Shown here piece after piece: positions 46,000 to 55,515 of a stretch of DNA of 64,000 nucleotides. Location: the NCBI RefSeq assembly GCF_017875835.1, contig NZ_JAGING010000001.1:2356001-2420000 (forward strand). The letters run 5' to 3'. A program made the position numbers and the translations under genes. How positions within the stretch are numbered: the stretch's first letter is position 1; every line of letters begins with the position of its first letter. Below the pieces are notes generated by a model, which was not told where the DNA came from, made no database searches, and was given only the letters and a program-made list of their open reading frames with translations. Origin of the DNA: Psychrobacter sp. PL19 (GTDB lineage: Bacteria; Pseudomonadota; Gammaproteobacteria; Pseudomonadales; Moraxellaceae).

Positions 46000-47442
46000 C
46001 TACAAAAACTCTCGCAATATCTGATTGAGATAACGCTGACCTAGTGCGGTAGGTTGTAGCTTATCCTTACTGTCTATTAATAAGCCTTGGCTTACTAGCT
46101 TGTCTACTTGGCTAGCAATATCACTATAGCTTAAATTGGTTCGAGCTTCGAATAAGGCCCAGGTTACGCCGTCATGCAGACGCAAGGCATTTAGCATAAA
46201 CTCGCTGACCAACTCATCACTGGCAATCACCTGCCAACCAATCATTTTTGGTGCCTTTTGGCCCACTTCACTTTGCTGTTTTGAATCTTGACCAGCCCTA
46301 TTATCTGGATCAATTGCCTCATCTTTGTGGGCCACATAATCCTTAGGCAATCGTGATTTACTGAAACGGTAAATACCGGCTTGTTTTAAGTAGGGGTTAT
46401 TTTTAAAGCTAATAGCTGTTAAATCCGTATCTAGTGAACCTGTATTGAGCAAACTATTATCTTTTGAACTATTATCTTTTGAACTATCATCTTTTGAATC
46501 AGCAGGCTCATTAATACTGACTTTGCCATGCGCACCTGCACCAATCGCTAGATAATCGCCAAACTGCCAGTAATTCACATTATGACGACAAGGGGCATCT
46601 AACCTGCCAGCCCATGCTGACACTTCATAATTGTTATAACCCAAACTCTGCAATAACGCCTGCCCTGCTTCCTCAATATCAGCCAAGCTGTCCTCGTCTG
46701 GCAAGATGGGCTGGCTACGATAAAACACCGTATTAGGCTCAATAGTCAGCTGATACCATGAGATATGGGTCGCACCGGTATCGTGTGCCATTTGAATATC
46801 ATGTAGCGCTTCAACCAGCGTTTGTTGTGGCAATCCGTGCATTAAATCTACATTTACTCGCGCAAACCCAGCTTCGCGCGCCGCTTTAATCGCAGACACT
46901 GCTTGCTCAGGGTCATGAATACGCCCAAGCGTTTGTAATTTATCAGCGGCGAAGCTTTGTACCCCAATAGACAAGCGATTGATACCCACTTCTAAATACT
47001 CAGGAAATGGCGCATGCTCTAAAGTACCTGGATTGGCCTCCATCGTGACTTCAATGTCATCAGCAAAATTAAAACACGCCCGTAATCCGGAAAATAAGCG
47101 CTGATACTGGGCTATAGGTAACAATGATGGCGTACCACCACCAATAAATATAGAACTAATCTCTCGCCCTTGGGTTAATGGCCGCTGCATACGCGCGTCT
47201 AGTAATAGCGCATCCACGTATTCATCATACATGGACGTCGAGACATCCGTACCCAATTCATGCGAGTTAAAATCGCAGTAAGGGCACTTTTTCACACACC
47301 ACGGAATGTGAATGTATAGCGCAAGCGGAATACTCATCGCATCGATATTAGAGCGGTTAATGGCCCCATTAGAGCCGTTAATGACCTCACGGCTATTAGA
47401 ATCACGGGTATTCACAGAATTATCAGACTCAGGTATTGGCAT
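46000..47442 (-). CDS. hemW: HemW radical-SAM haem chaperone, with insert
   Basis: A 480-residue radical-SAM protein of the HemW group (formerly called oxygen-independent coproporphyrinogen oxidase-like). HIPWCVKKCPYCDFNSHEL holds the CxxxCxxC Fe-S motif plus the extra Cys; FIGGGTPSLL, MEANPGTLE, RLSIGVQSFA and the QLTIEPNTVFYR block follow, all HemW marks. E. coli HemW has 378 residues. The extra length comes from a 35-residue Asn/Ser-rich N-terminal tail and an internal insert around residues 310-390 with DSSKDNSSKDNS coded by a 15-bp tandem repeat. An internal Met 36 (47337) is an alternative start and would match the family better, but has no clear ribosome site. Confidence 0.92.
   Translation of the reverse strand: MPIPESDNSVNTRDSNSREVINGSNGAINRSNIDAMSIPLALYIHIPWCVKKCPYCDFNSHELGTDVSTSMYDEYVDALLLDARMQRPLTQGREISSIFIGGGTPSLLPIAQYQRLFSGLRACFNFADDIEVTMEANPGTLEHAPFPEYLEVGINRLSIGVQSFAADKLQTLGRIHDPEQAVSAIKAAREAGFARVNVDLMHGLPQQTLVEALHDIQMAHDTGATHISWYQLTIEPNTVFYRSQPILPDEDSLADIEEAGQALLQSLGYNNYEVSAWAGRLDAPCRHNVNYWQFGDYLAIGAGAHGKVSINEPADSKDDSSKDNSSKDNSLLNTGSLDTDLTAISFKNNPYLKQAGIYRFSKSRLPKDYVAHKDEAIDPDNRAGQDSKQQSEVGQKAPKMIGWQVIASDELVSEFMLNALRLHDGVTWALFEARTNLSYSDIASQVDKLVSQGLLIDSKDKLQPTALGQRYLNQILREFL
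46452..46496. repeat. 15-bp tandem repeat inside hemW
   Basis: Three units of AACTATTATCTTTTG, the third with one change, coding KDNSS-like repeats in the HemW insert. Fifteen bases keep the frame. Confidence 0.92.
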
Positions 47443-47844
47443 AGCGTAAACTTATCGGTAAAAGAATGCGGCAAACCGCAAAATTATTGCTAGGATAACG
47501 GCTACCTGCTATAAAGAAAAGCACTGATATCACTAACATCATCAAAGACTATATTTCTTGAACCTATTGTTACTAATAACAAAACCAGTAACAAACGCTG
47601 ATGTTAACTACCCAGCCATAAAGGCCAAATAACTCACGGTCAGTCGCTCAGTAACTATTTTTATGAGTAACTATTTTTATGAGTAATTATCTTTATGAAT
47701 GATTATCTTTATGAATGATTATCTTTATGAATGATTATCTTTATGAATGATTATCTCAATGAATAGCTGTCTTTATTAAGAACTGAACAATTTTACATAA
47801 TAATCGCTGACCAGCACCTCACAACAAATAATAGGAAAACAAAA
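47443..47844. other. Divergent region hemW / EVE-domain gene
   Basis: About 400 bp. It holds the 16-bp tandem array described separately; otherwise AT-rich and without coding character. Confidence 0.5.
47651..47762. repeat. 16-bp tandem repeat array, seven units
   Basis: Seven units of about 16 bp in a row. The first two read GTAACTATTTTTATGA, the third is a hybrid, units four to six read ATGATTATCTTTATGA, and the last has two changes. It lies about 80 bp upstream of the EVE-domain gene, where it could affect expression. Confidence 0.95.
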
Positions 47845-48318
47845 ATGGCATATTGGCTGATGAAGTCTAACCCTCGTTTTTTTGGAATAAAAGACTTACA
47901 ACGCATGCAGACGGAAATGTGGGATGGGGTGCGTAACTACCGTGCCCGTAACTTTATGCGCGATGACATGCAAGTGGGCGATCAGGTATTCTTTTATCAT
48001 TCCAGTGCCAAACCATCTGGGGTCGCAGGCATTATGACCATTAGCAAGGCCGGTTATGCCGACCCCACTCAGTTTCACCCTGAGCATCGACATTTTGACC
48101 CTATAGCGACTGAAGAACAACCACGCTGGTATATGGTGGACGTCACCTTTGAGCAGGCATTTAGCGATATACTACCACTATCAGAACTCAAGTTTTTGCC
48201 GGCGCTTGAGGATTCATTATTGCTTAGAAAAGGCTGTCAGCAATTAACGGTTATTCCACTGGAGCCCAAGCACTGGCGAACCATCATGGATATGGCAGAG
48301 ACGCTGGAGTTATTATAG
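47845..48318 (+). CDS. EVE-domain protein
   Basis: A 157-residue protein that consists of one EVE domain, a PUA-like fold thought to read modified bases in DNA or RNA. AYWLMKSNPRFFGIKDL is the typical start, WDGVRNYRARNFM and VGDQVFFYHSS form the base-binding pocket region, and VAGIMTISKAGYADPTQF, RWYMVDVTF, and LPLSELK follow as in the family. Length is normal. AGGA precedes the ATG. Many EVE proteins are linked with modification-dependent restriction; no nuclease is fused or adjacent here, and stand-alone copies are common in Proteobacteria, so a housekeeping role is likely. Confidence 0.93.
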   Translation: MAYWLMKSNPRFFGIKDLQRMQTEMWDGVRNYRARNFMRDDMQVGDQVFFYHSSAKPSGVAGIMTISKAGYADPTQFHPEHRHFDPIATEEQPRWYMVDVTFEQAFSDILPLSELKFLPALEDSLLLRKGCQQLTVIPLEPKHWRTIMDMAETLELL

Positions 48319-48861
48319 TTAAGAAGCCAATTTAACAAAGAGACCGTGCGACTGGTCTAGGTTTTTTGCAGCCTCTGTTTGCGTAGGTACAGTAAGCAAG
48401 AAAAACTTATGCCAGCAGTACGTTATATATCGATATTGCTTTTCATTGACTTTAGATGATGCAGTAGAGGATTTAGAGTGTGATGGAGACAGCCTCTAAA
48501 TGAATATGACAGATATTAGAGTGTATTGAACATTCGGCCGTTGACATCATAGCAAGGCTTGTTTACCATCTTGTCCACTATTAACTCGTCCATTCATTCC
48601 TTGAATTGACGGGTTATTTTTGTTTTAGTATCTGTACTCTAAAACCTTAGATATTCCGCTGTTTCAATAACTGACTGCTTCCCATCAAAAGATATGGGCC
48701 TAATTAAAAGCATGTTTGGGTTAATTGAGTCTTATTGGAGTATGATTGCCGGCACTGTTCCTATCTTACTATTTCTATCTTACTGTCTCGCTATTGATTC
48801 GTTGATGGCCGTATTTGTCCATCAGCAATAACCACCGTGAATAATTGACAAGTTGCTAACT
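48319..48861. other. Intergenic region with repeat B
   Basis: About 540 bp between two plus-strand genes. The first third holds repeat copy B. The rest shows no ORF above noise and presumably carries the promoter for the MATE gene. Confidence 0.5.
48361..48455. repeat. Dispersed MITE-like repeat, copy B
   Basis: About 95 bp, nearly identical to the reverse complement of copy A at 4006-4111: GCAGCCTCTGT, GCGTAGG, AAGCAAGAAAAAC, CCAGCAGTACGTTAT and CATTGACT all recur in the same order. The right end, reversed, reads CTAAAGTCAAT, 12 bases, then CGATATA, the family's end motif. Confidence 0.8.
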
Positions 48862-50229
48862 ATGGTTTTTCCCTTATCCTTTAAAGATTTTAAAAGCTAC
48901 AGCCTACGACTGGGTGTGCTAGCGCTGCCTATCTTAGTCACGCAGTTTTGCCAGGCCGCACTTGGGGTCGTTGATGCCATTATGGCCGGCCAAGTCTCAG
49001 CGCTTGATTTAGCGGCTGTGGCCGTTGGTTCTGGTATTTGGCTACCGCTATTTTTATTAGCGACAGGAATTTTGATTGCCACCACCCCTCTTATTGGAGA
49101 GGCAATAGGTCAAAATAAACACGACCAGGTGCCACACATCACTCAGCAGTCGCTATGGACCGCAGCAGTCATTGGTATTATTGGCTTTGTTATTGTCAAC
49201 CTAGCGCCCAACATACTTGGTGTGATGGGTGTTCCTGAGAATATTCAGCCTATAGCGACTCAATATTTGTATGGCGTATCTTTTGGCTTCCCAGCTTTGG
49301 CAGTATATGCCGTACTACGCAGTTACTGCGAGGCACTTGGTCGTCCTGAGCCTGTGACTATTATCAGTATCATTGGATTGTTAGCCGATATCCCGCTTAA
49401 TTATATTTTTATCCATGGTCTGTACGGTATGCCTGAAATGGGCGGTGCAGGTTGCGGAGTAGCAACCGCTATAGTGCTATGGATAAACGTGTTGCTGTTG
49501 GCCGCTTATACCGCCTTTACTAAGCGTCAGCAATTTGCCAGTACTCGCTTCTTCTACGGCTTCACCAGGCCCAATCGCGCACAAATCACCAAGCTACTCA
49601 AGCTGGGAATACCGATTGGTATTTCTATCTTCTTTGAGGCCAGCCTATTTAGCTTAGGAGCATTGGTGATCAGTCCGTTAGGAGAATTGGCAACCGCCTC
49701 GCATCAAGTGGCGCTGGCAGTGACCTCGCAGCTGTTTATGATACCAATCTCAGTAGCCATGGCGCTGACCATTATGGTCTCCAACCGTTTTGGCGAAAAG
49801 AACCTTCTTGCCGTGCGCCAGGTGCAAGCAACGGGGCTTATTTGGACCGTACTTATTGCTATCGTTTGTATGCTAGGAATCTGGATGTTCAGGCCGCAAC
49901 TGGCAGCCGCTTTTACTGATAACTTAGAAGTACGCGCCCAAGCCATGCATCTATTAATCTTTGCGCTCGCTTATCAGTTATTTGATGGCTGGCAGGTCAA
50001 TATCGCTGGTATCCTACGCGGTATGCAGGACACTACTATACCGATGTGGGTGACGCTATTTTGTTATTGGATAGTCGCCTTGCCGCTTGGTATTTATCTA
50101 GTACGCTTTACGGACACGGGCGCACAAGGGTTTTGGATGGCGCTAATCACCGGGCTATTTTTGTCTTCTATCTTACTGACTCTGCGTCTGCGTTACCAAC
50201 TAAGACGCTTAAGAGTAATGTGGGCTTAG
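48862..50229 (+). CDS. MATE-family multidrug efflux transporter (NorM type)
   Basis: A 455-residue inner-membrane exporter with about 12 hydrophobic segments in two homologous halves. The first half opens with LGVLALPILVTQFCQAALGVVDAIMAG, the typical MATE start, and contains LYGVSFGFPALAVYAVLRSYCEALGRP. The second half has LGIPIGISIFFEASLF and ends in LRGMQDTTIPMWVTLFCYW. These blocks match the NorM branch, which uses sodium or proton gradients to export cationic drugs and dyes. I use the ATG at 48862; the frame extends only to a TTG at 48853. The ribosome site is weak. Single-gene unit. Confidence 0.93.
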   Translation: MVFPLSFKDFKSYSLRLGVLALPILVTQFCQAALGVVDAIMAGQVSALDLAAVAVGSGIWLPLFLLATGILIATTPLIGEAIGQNKHDQVPHITQQSLWTAAVIGIIGFVIVNLAPNILGVMGVPENIQPIATQYLYGVSFGFPALAVYAVLRSYCEALGRPEPVTIISIIGLLADIPLNYIFIHGLYGMPEMGGAGCGVATAIVLWINVLLLAAYTAFTKRQQFASTRFFYGFTRPNRAQITKLLKLGIPIGISIFFEASLFSLGALVISPLGELATASHQVALAVTSQLFMIPISVAMALTIMVSNRFGEKNLLAVRQVQATGLIWTVLIAIVCMLGIWMFRPQLAAAFTDNLEVRAQAMHLLIFALAYQLFDGWQVNIAGILRGMQDTTIPMWVTLFCYWIVALPLGIYLVRFTDTGAQGFWMALITGLFLSSILLTLRLRYQLRRLRVMWA

Positions 50230-50592
50230 CTTAATTAATCATATGCTAGTATCAGTGGTTACCCATAAATGTGCTGCTGATGCTCGTGATATGAATACTT
50301 TCCTTGAGGTTTTTTAACGCCATTTTCTTATTATCAAGGCCTCTGGTAGTTTCTGATAACCTTTACTGGCACTAGTTAGCCGCATAGACTATGATAAATG
50401 ACCGCGCATTTCTTACTAATAGGTATACTGGCGTCAAAATATGTAAAATTTTCCAGTTAACAACTGTACATCGATTGCTCATTGCCTTGAATATAGGTAT
50501 GATTAGTAACCCATTAAACAATATTTTGTTACACTATTTATTTCTTAAATTTTGTTCTTTCTTAAAATTTGGCACAAGGTCTCATTAAAATT
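50230..50592. other. Upstream region of accBC
   Basis: About 360 bp, AT-rich near accB. It should contain the acc promoter and leader. No hairpin or ORF that I would defend. Confidence 0.45.
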
Positions 50593-51021
50593 ATGGATAT
50601 TGAAAAGATACGCACCCTAATCGCCCTCATGGAAGAAAACGAACTGGTCAATCTAGAAATCAGTTCAGACGATGAGCATATTAGTCTTACTCGTCATTAC
50701 GATGCCCCTGCTCCCACGATGATGGCTGCCCCTACTGCTGTTGGTGCGCCGATCGCTGTAGCAGCTAAATCAATCGTAAAGCCTGGTAGCGTTGAGACCT
50801 CACCAATGGTTGGTGTGTTTTATTCCGCTCCTAGCCCTAATGATCCCCCATTTGTCAAAGTCGGACAAAAAATACAGGCTGGTGATACTGTAGGTATTAT
50901 CGAAGCGATGAAAATCATGAACCCACTTGAAGCCACCCAAAGTGGTATCGTTGACGAAATCTTAGTGGAAAACTCTGATGTCGTACAGTTTGGTCAGCCC
51001 GTCATACGCTATAAAGCCTAA
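50593..51021 (+). CDS. accB: Acetyl-CoA carboxylase biotin carboxyl carrier protein
   Basis: A 142-residue carrier that holds biotin while it is carboxylated by AccC and used by AccA/AccD, the first step of fatty acid synthesis. [23 protein letters not shown] is the N-terminal domain, an Ala/Pro-rich linker follows (about residues 37-70), and the C-terminal biotinyl domain has the thumb region [13 protein letters not shown] and the biotin site EAMKIMN with K107. I start at the ATG at 50593; the frame extends to a TTG at 50569 with no better support. accC follows after 80 bp; accA and accD are not in the window. Confidence 0.95.
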   Translation: MDIEKIRTLIALMEENELVNLEISSDDEHISLTRHYDAPAPTMMAAPTAVGAPIAVAAKSIVKPGSVETSPMVGVFYSAPSPNDPPFVKVGQKIQAGDTVGIIEAMKIMNPLEATQSGIVDEILVENSDVVQFGQPVIRYKA

Positions 51022-51101
51022 CGGTATCTGCCACACTTTACTTTGTTGTGATTGATTATAAATATTTAATCAATCAACGCCGCTTTGACAAGGATGACCC
51101 C

Positions 51102-52463
51102 ATGATAAAAAAACTGCTCATCGCCAATCGAGGTGAGATTGCCTTACGTATCGTACGCGCCTGCAAAGCGCTTGGCATCGAGACCGTTGGCGTCTATTCG
51201 ACCGCTGATGAAAATCTGATGCACCTGCGCTTCGTTGACGAAGCCGTCTGTATTGGCAAGCCTAATGCCAACCAAAGCTATTTAAATATTAGTACCATCT
51301 TAACCGCGGCTGAAATTACTGGTGCTGATGCTATTCACCCTGGTTATGGCTTTTTAGCTGAAAATGCGGAGTTCGCTGAGCGGGTCGAAGAAGCAGGATT
51401 AACTTTCGTCGGTCCGAACGCTGATCATATTCGTTTGATGGGTAATAAAGTTTCCGCTATTAATGCCATGAAAAAAGCGGGTGTGCCCACCGTACCGGGT
51501 TCTGTTGGTGCGGTAAACCTACATAACGCCGAAGAACAAGCGCGCAACATCGGCTTTCCGCTGATAATTAAAGCCGCATCGGGCGGCGGCGGACGCGGTA
51601 TGCGTGTGGTCGAGCGTTTTGATGAAGTTATCGGACAAGTCCAAGCGGCAAAACAAGAAGCCGAGCTGTGGTTTGGTGACGACACCGTCTACATGGAACG
51701 CTATTTACAGAACCCACGTCACGTCGAAGTTCAAGTGCTGGGCGATGGTAACGGTAACGCCATTCATTTATATGATCGTGACTGCTCACTACAACGCCGC
51801 CATCAAAAGGTATTAGAAGAAGCGCCAGCACCTGACATCCCTGATGATGTGCGTCAGCCAATTTTGGATGCTTGTGTCAAAGCTTGCGAGCTGGTCAAAT
51901 ATCGCGGTGCCGGTACCTTTGAATTTTTGTTTGAAAATAACGAATTTTTCTTTATTGAAATGAATACTCGGGTTCAGGTTGAACATCCAGTCACCGAAAT
52001 GATTACTGGTATTGACGTGGTGGTTGAGCAATTAAAAATTGCTGCGGGCTACGGTCTGTCCTATCGCCAAAGCGAGATTGAAGTTCAAGGTCACGCTATC
52101 GAATGTCGTATCAATGCAGAAGATGCCACTACCTTTATGCCGTCTCCTGGTACCGTGACCCAACTGTTTGCACCAAGTGGTGCCGGGGTTCGCTTTGACT
52201 CGCACCTTTACCCTGGTTATGAGATTCCCAGTTATTATGATTCATTAATTGGCAAGCTTATCTGTCATGGACAGACACGCCAACAAGCGATTGCTAAGAC
52301 CATACATGCACTGGATGAGCTAATCATTGAAGGTATAAAAACCAACATCCCATTGCATCGTGATGTGATTTTAGCCGATGAGAATTTTGTTAATGAAGCA
52401 CAAAATATTCATTACCTTGAAAAAGAGTTGCTGACGGCTAATAAAGAAAAAGCGGCATCATGA
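51102..52463 (+). CDS. accC: Acetyl-CoA carboxylase biotin carboxylase subunit
   Basis: A 453-residue ATP-grasp enzyme that carboxylates the biotin of AccB using bicarbonate. [18 protein letters not shown] opens the N-terminal domain, [14 protein letters not shown] follows, the glycine-rich ATP loop is [14 protein letters not shown], and the catalytic region has [19 protein letters not shown] and [14 protein letters not shown]. The length agrees with E. coli AccC (449). I start at the ATG at 51102, with AAGGATG upstream; the longer frame (51048) is not conserved. It forms an accBC operon ended by a strong terminator. Confidence 0.97.
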   Translation: MIKKLLIANRGEIALRIVRACKALGIETVGVYSTADENLMHLRFVDEAVCIGKPNANQSYLNISTILTAAEITGADAIHPGYGFLAENAEFAERVEEAGLTFVGPNADHIRLMGNKVSAINAMKKAGVPTVPGSVGAVNLHNAEEQARNIGFPLIIKAASGGGGRGMRVVERFDEVIGQVQAAKQEAELWFGDDTVYMERYLQNPRHVEVQVLGDGNGNAIHLYDRDCSLQRRHQKVLEEAPAPDIPDDVRQPILDACVKACELVKYRGAGTFEFLFENNEFFFIEMNTRVQVEHPVTEMITGIDVVVEQLKIAAGYGLSYRQSEIEVQGHAIECRINAEDATTFMPSPGTVTQLFAPSGAGVRFDSHLYPGYEIPSYYDSLIGKLICHGQTRQQAIAKTIHALDELIIEGIKTNIPLHRDVILADENFVNEAQNIHYLEKELLTANKEKAAS

Positions 52464-52509
52464 TCTGTATCATTGTTATGATGCTCGGTGATTATCGACA
52501 TCTATATCA

Positions 52510-52543
52510 AAAAAACCGCTATCAGCAACGATAGCGGTTTTTT
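52510..52543. terminator. Rho-independent terminator after accC
   Basis: Perfect 13-bp stem (AAAAAACCGCTAT at 52510-52522 with 52531-52543) and 8-nt loop, flanked by A and T runs. It is shared with the convergent gene downstream. Confidence 0.92.
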
Positions 52544-52574
52544 AATGAGATTGGATAAGACAACCTTTGGTAGA

Positions 52575-53180
52575 CTAAGGCAAGACTCTTTTGAAGTTCA
52601 TATAGCACTCTTTACCATCAGGATCCGCACACCATTGCATTTTATTACCATCATGATTTAAAAAGGCAAGTAGGGCTTCATCAGTTTGATCAACCTGATT
52701 ACCCGAACAGTCCTTTTCGTTATTGTCATAAATAGTTTTGATGGCGATAATTGGCAGCCCTTCTTCACGGTGCGTGACTAGATAACGGCCATAGGTCCAT
52801 TCTTTGCCACTGACTGCCCACATTTCATTGTCTGCACCGAAGTTATATACTTCACGGCACTGGGTCGACTTCGACGCTGACCCACTTGTGGTATTAGGCG
52901 CAATACTAATAATTCGCCTTTCATCTTGATCTAATAATCCATCTGTTTGGCCTGTTGTCACCTTAGGCTCGTCAGTAGCGATTACGGCATCAGCAGACTG
53001 GGCTATACGCTTGTTAATAGCAGTATTATTAATGTTACTGCCTAAGTCTATCTCCCATTGTCCAGCGATGGCGGGGCTAATGTGTGTCGTAATCGTCGAC
53101 TTCTGAACTGCTTCGCCATTTACTGGCAGCGACGCTAAAATAGAGGCTAATGTAAATGAGGCAAATGAGACGGGTTCCAT
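52575..53180 (-). CDS. Conserved secreted protein of unknown function
   Basis: A 201-residue protein with a possible weak N-terminal signal (SFASFTLASILASLP). The C-terminal 100 residues are compact and Cys-containing: QCREVYNFGADNEMWAVSGK, then WTYGRYLVTHREEGLPIIAIKTIYDN, and MQWCADPDGKECYMNFKR. The four or more cysteines suggest disulphides and an exported location. I recall close relatives among Acinetobacter and Psychrobacter hypothetical proteins, but not a function. I start at the ATG at 53180, with AAAGG upstream; the frame opens with a TTG at 53186. It converges with accC, sharing the terminator. Confidence 0.75.
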   Translation of the reverse strand: MEPVSFASFTLASILASLPVNGEAVQKSTITTHISPAIAGQWEIDLGSNINNTAINKRIAQSADAVIATDEPKVTTGQTDGLLDQDERRIISIAPNTTSGSASKSTQCREVYNFGADNEMWAVSGKEWTYGRYLVTHREEGLPIIAIKTIYDNNEKDCSGNQVDQTDEALLAFLNHDGNKMQWCADPDGKECYMNFKRVLP

Positions 53181-53373
53181 GGTCAACCTTTTTTCACTAT
53201 TGATGGGTAATATGACCTTCAGCGTAAATCTTAGACCCTAAAAACACAAGTAACATTATGCTATTAGTGTCTAAACATAAATTAACAGGTCACCTACTGA
53301 CGTTCAAATTATACTTTAATAAACTTATCATTGAAAAATATTTAGCGGTTGAAGAAAGTGATAATCCTCTGGC

Positions 53374-53426
53374 AAAAAATAACGCCATGACCTTAACTTG
53401 CGTGCCGCAAGGAGACCTGGCGTTAT
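53374..53426 (-). terminator. Terminator of leuA with nested stems
   Basis: On the minus strand ATAACGCCA pairs with TGGCGTTAT (53379-53387 with 53418-53426), followed directly by TTTTTT. Inside the loop, CTTGCG and CGCAAG (53397-53402, 53406-53411) form a second perfect hairpin. It lies about 80 bp after the leuA stop codon. Confidence 0.85.
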
Positions 53427-53505
53427 AATTATTGACGCGGCTAAGCAAACCTCAACAGCCAGCTGAGTGTTTGATTAACGGGCTTAATAAGACAGTTATT
53501 AGCCG

Positions 53506-55281
53506 TTATGCAGCAGTGGAACTTGGTGCTTGAGCAAAGGCTGATAACGCTCCTTTTAACATCGCTGAAACCGTACTGCTACAAGTACCAATACCTGAGT
53601 AAACCTCACCATCGACATTCAGTTGAATATAAGCAGCGGCATTAGCATTAGTCTTGTTATCGCTGTTGGTATCATCATCAATACCATCACCATTAACATT
53701 ACTATGCTGTGGATTGATTGCGTGCTCAGCATAGTTGATGACATGTAGCGACTTGCCAGTATGTTGCGCTAAGCCATTGATAAATGATGACAATGGACCG
53801 TTTCCGGTGCCATCAAGAGTAATGGTCTCACCATTCATTTGTACTTGACCGTTAAAATAAACCTCGCCACCTTTGTTATTGACGCTGTAATCTAATAGCT
53901 CAAAGCTGCCTTGCTGTAGATAGGTGGTTTCGAAGGTCTGCAATATTTCATCGTTTTGTAATTCACGCGCAGCAGTTTCGGCTTGATGCTGTACCACCCG
54001 GCTAAAGTCAATTTGCATCCAACGCGGTAAATTAAAGCCATAGTTGCGCTGCAGGATATAAGCGACCCCGCCTTTTCCTGACTGGCTATTGATCCGTACC
54101 ACATCTTGGTAACTGCGACCAATATGCGCCGGATCAATGGGCAAATAAGCCACGTCCCAAACGTTTTCGGTCTGCTCGACATGACTCTCATTATAATCGA
54201 GGCATTTTTTGATGGCATCTTGATGCGAGCCACTAAAGGCGGTAAATACCAGCTCACCCACATAAGGATGACGCGGATGTACCGGTAAGTTATTACACTC
54301 GCTGACCACCTGCACAATCTCACTCATATTACTGAAATCAAGTTCAGGATCGATGCCTTGGCTGAATAAATTCATAGCCATAACCATGATATCCATATTA
54401 CCAGTGCGCTCACCATTACCAAGTAATGTGCCTTCGATACGATCGGCGCCAGCAAGCACACCAAGCTCAGCGGCGGCTACAGCACAGCCACGATCGTTGT
54501 GAGTATGCAAGCTAATCGTCACATACTCACGCTTGGCAAGGTTACGGCAAAAATATTCGACCTGGTCAGCGAAGATATTAGGCATAGACGCTTCAACAGT
54601 GGCTGGCAAGTTGAGAATAACTTCTTGGCCATGCTGTGGCTGCCACACATCACAGACCGCATCGCAGACTTCTACTGCATATTCAGTTTCTGTTTGGCTA
54701 AAGCTCTCCGGAGAATACTGGAATACCCATTCTGTTTCAGGGTATTTGGCGGCATATTCAACCAATAAATGAGCACCGGTAACCGCAATTTCTTTAATCT
54801 CAGCTTTATCCTTGCCATAGACCTTTTCACGCTGGATACGGCAAGTTGAGTTATAAACATGAACAATGGCACGTTTTGCGCCTTTTAAGGACTCAAAAGT
54901 ACGGGCAATCAAATGCTCGCGGGCTTGAACCAAGACTTGTAAGGTAACGCCTTCTGGAACGTGATTTTCTTCAATTAATTTACGAGCAAAATCGAACTCA
55001 ACTTGCGCCGCTGACGGGAAACCAATTTCAATTTCTTTAAAGCCCACGTCAACTAGGGTCTTAAAAAAGCGCATTTTTTGCTCGATAGTCATGGGATCAA
55101 TTAGAGCTTGGTTGCCATCACGCAGATCCACACTGGCCCATATCGGCGACTTCTCAAGCGTTTTACTCGGCCAAGTACGGTCTGGTAACGATGGCGCAAA
55201 AGCAAATGCACGATATTTATTAAAATCAAAAGCAGCACTTTTTGGGGCTATTTTGGCAGTAGGTGTGGCATGGTCAGACAT
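53506..55281 (-). CDS. leuA: 2-isopropylmalate synthase (long type)
   Basis: A 591-residue enzyme that condenses acetyl-CoA with 2-oxoisovalerate, the first committed step of leucine synthesis. The catalytic barrel starts with WPSKTLEKSPIWASVDLRDG, then NQALIDPM, and contains SLHTHNDRGCAVAAAELG (metal-binding His) and LLGNGERTGN. This pattern and length belong to the actinobacterial/yeast-type LeuA, not the shorter E. coli type. The C-terminal domain (from about residue 430) is the regulatory one, where leucine inhibits. A linker near residue 540 is Asn/Asp-rich (NPQHSNVNGDGIDDDTNSDN). I start at the ATG at 55281, with AAGGA upstream. It is divergent from an Lrp/AsnC regulator gene, which probably controls it. 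Confidence 0.96.
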   Translation of the reverse strand: MSDHATPTAKIAPKSAAFDFNKYRAFAFAPSLPDRTWPSKTLEKSPIWASVDLRDGNQALIDPMTIEQKMRFFKTLVDVGFKEIEIGFPSAAQVEFDFARKLIEENHVPEGVTLQVLVQAREHLIARTFESLKGAKRAIVHVYNSTCRIQREKVYGKDKAEIKEIAVTGAHLLVEYAAKYPETEWVFQYSPESFSQTETEYAVEVCDAVCDVWQPQHGQEVILNLPATVEASMPNIFADQVEYFCRNLAKREYVTISLHTHNDRGCAVAAAELGVLAGADRIEGTLLGNGERTGNMDIMVMAMNLFSQGIDPELDFSNMSEIVQVVSECNNLPVHPRHPYVGELVFTAFSGSHQDAIKKCLDYNESHVEQTENVWDVAYLPIDPAHIGRSYQDVVRINSQSGKGGVAYILQRNYGFNLPRWMQIDFSRVVQHQAETAARELQNDEILQTFETTYLQQGSFELLDYSVNNKGGEVYFNGQVQMNGETITLDGTGNGPLSSFINGLAQHTGKSLHVINYAEHAINPQHSNVNGDGIDDDTNSDNKTNANAAAYIQLNVDGEVYSGIGTCSSTVSAMLKGALSAFAQAPSSTAA

Positions 55282-55388
55282 AATCAATCCTTAGAAGAGG
55301 TGATAGTTTATATTTCTAAATAGTTATATTGTTGGCCGGGTAGTTTATGAGCCCGCCAGCGTTTGTCGTGCAAGACAGTCAAAATTGA

Positions 55389-55483
55389 TACTATTATAGT
55401 AGCAAAGTTCATGAAGTGAAAAACAGCTTTATTATAGCTATATAATTCATTTTTTAGTGATAAATTCTAATTTTATAGCTATA
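55389..55483. promoter_or_regulatory. Three regularly spaced palindromes between leuA and the Lrp/AsnC gene
   Basis: TACTATTATAGTA at 55389-55401 and two copies of TATAGCTATA at 55433-55442 and 55474-55483 are perfect palindromes. Their centres are about 42 and 41 bases apart, close to four helical turns, so they lie on the same face of the DNA. That is the expected pattern for an Lrp-type octamer wrapping DNA. Confidence 0.55.
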
Positions 55484-55515
55484 ATCAACTTAATCCTCTA
55501 ATTACTTAACACATT

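Noticed and set aside
47845..48318. EVE-domain gene as part of a modification-dependent restriction or defence system
   Set aside because: There is no nuclease, helicase or methyltransferase beside it; neighbours are hemW and a MATE exporter. A stand-alone EVE protein is common in Proteobacteria.
54499..54772. Plus-strand frames inside leuA
   Set aside because: They are antisense to a well-conserved part of LeuA and have no independent support.
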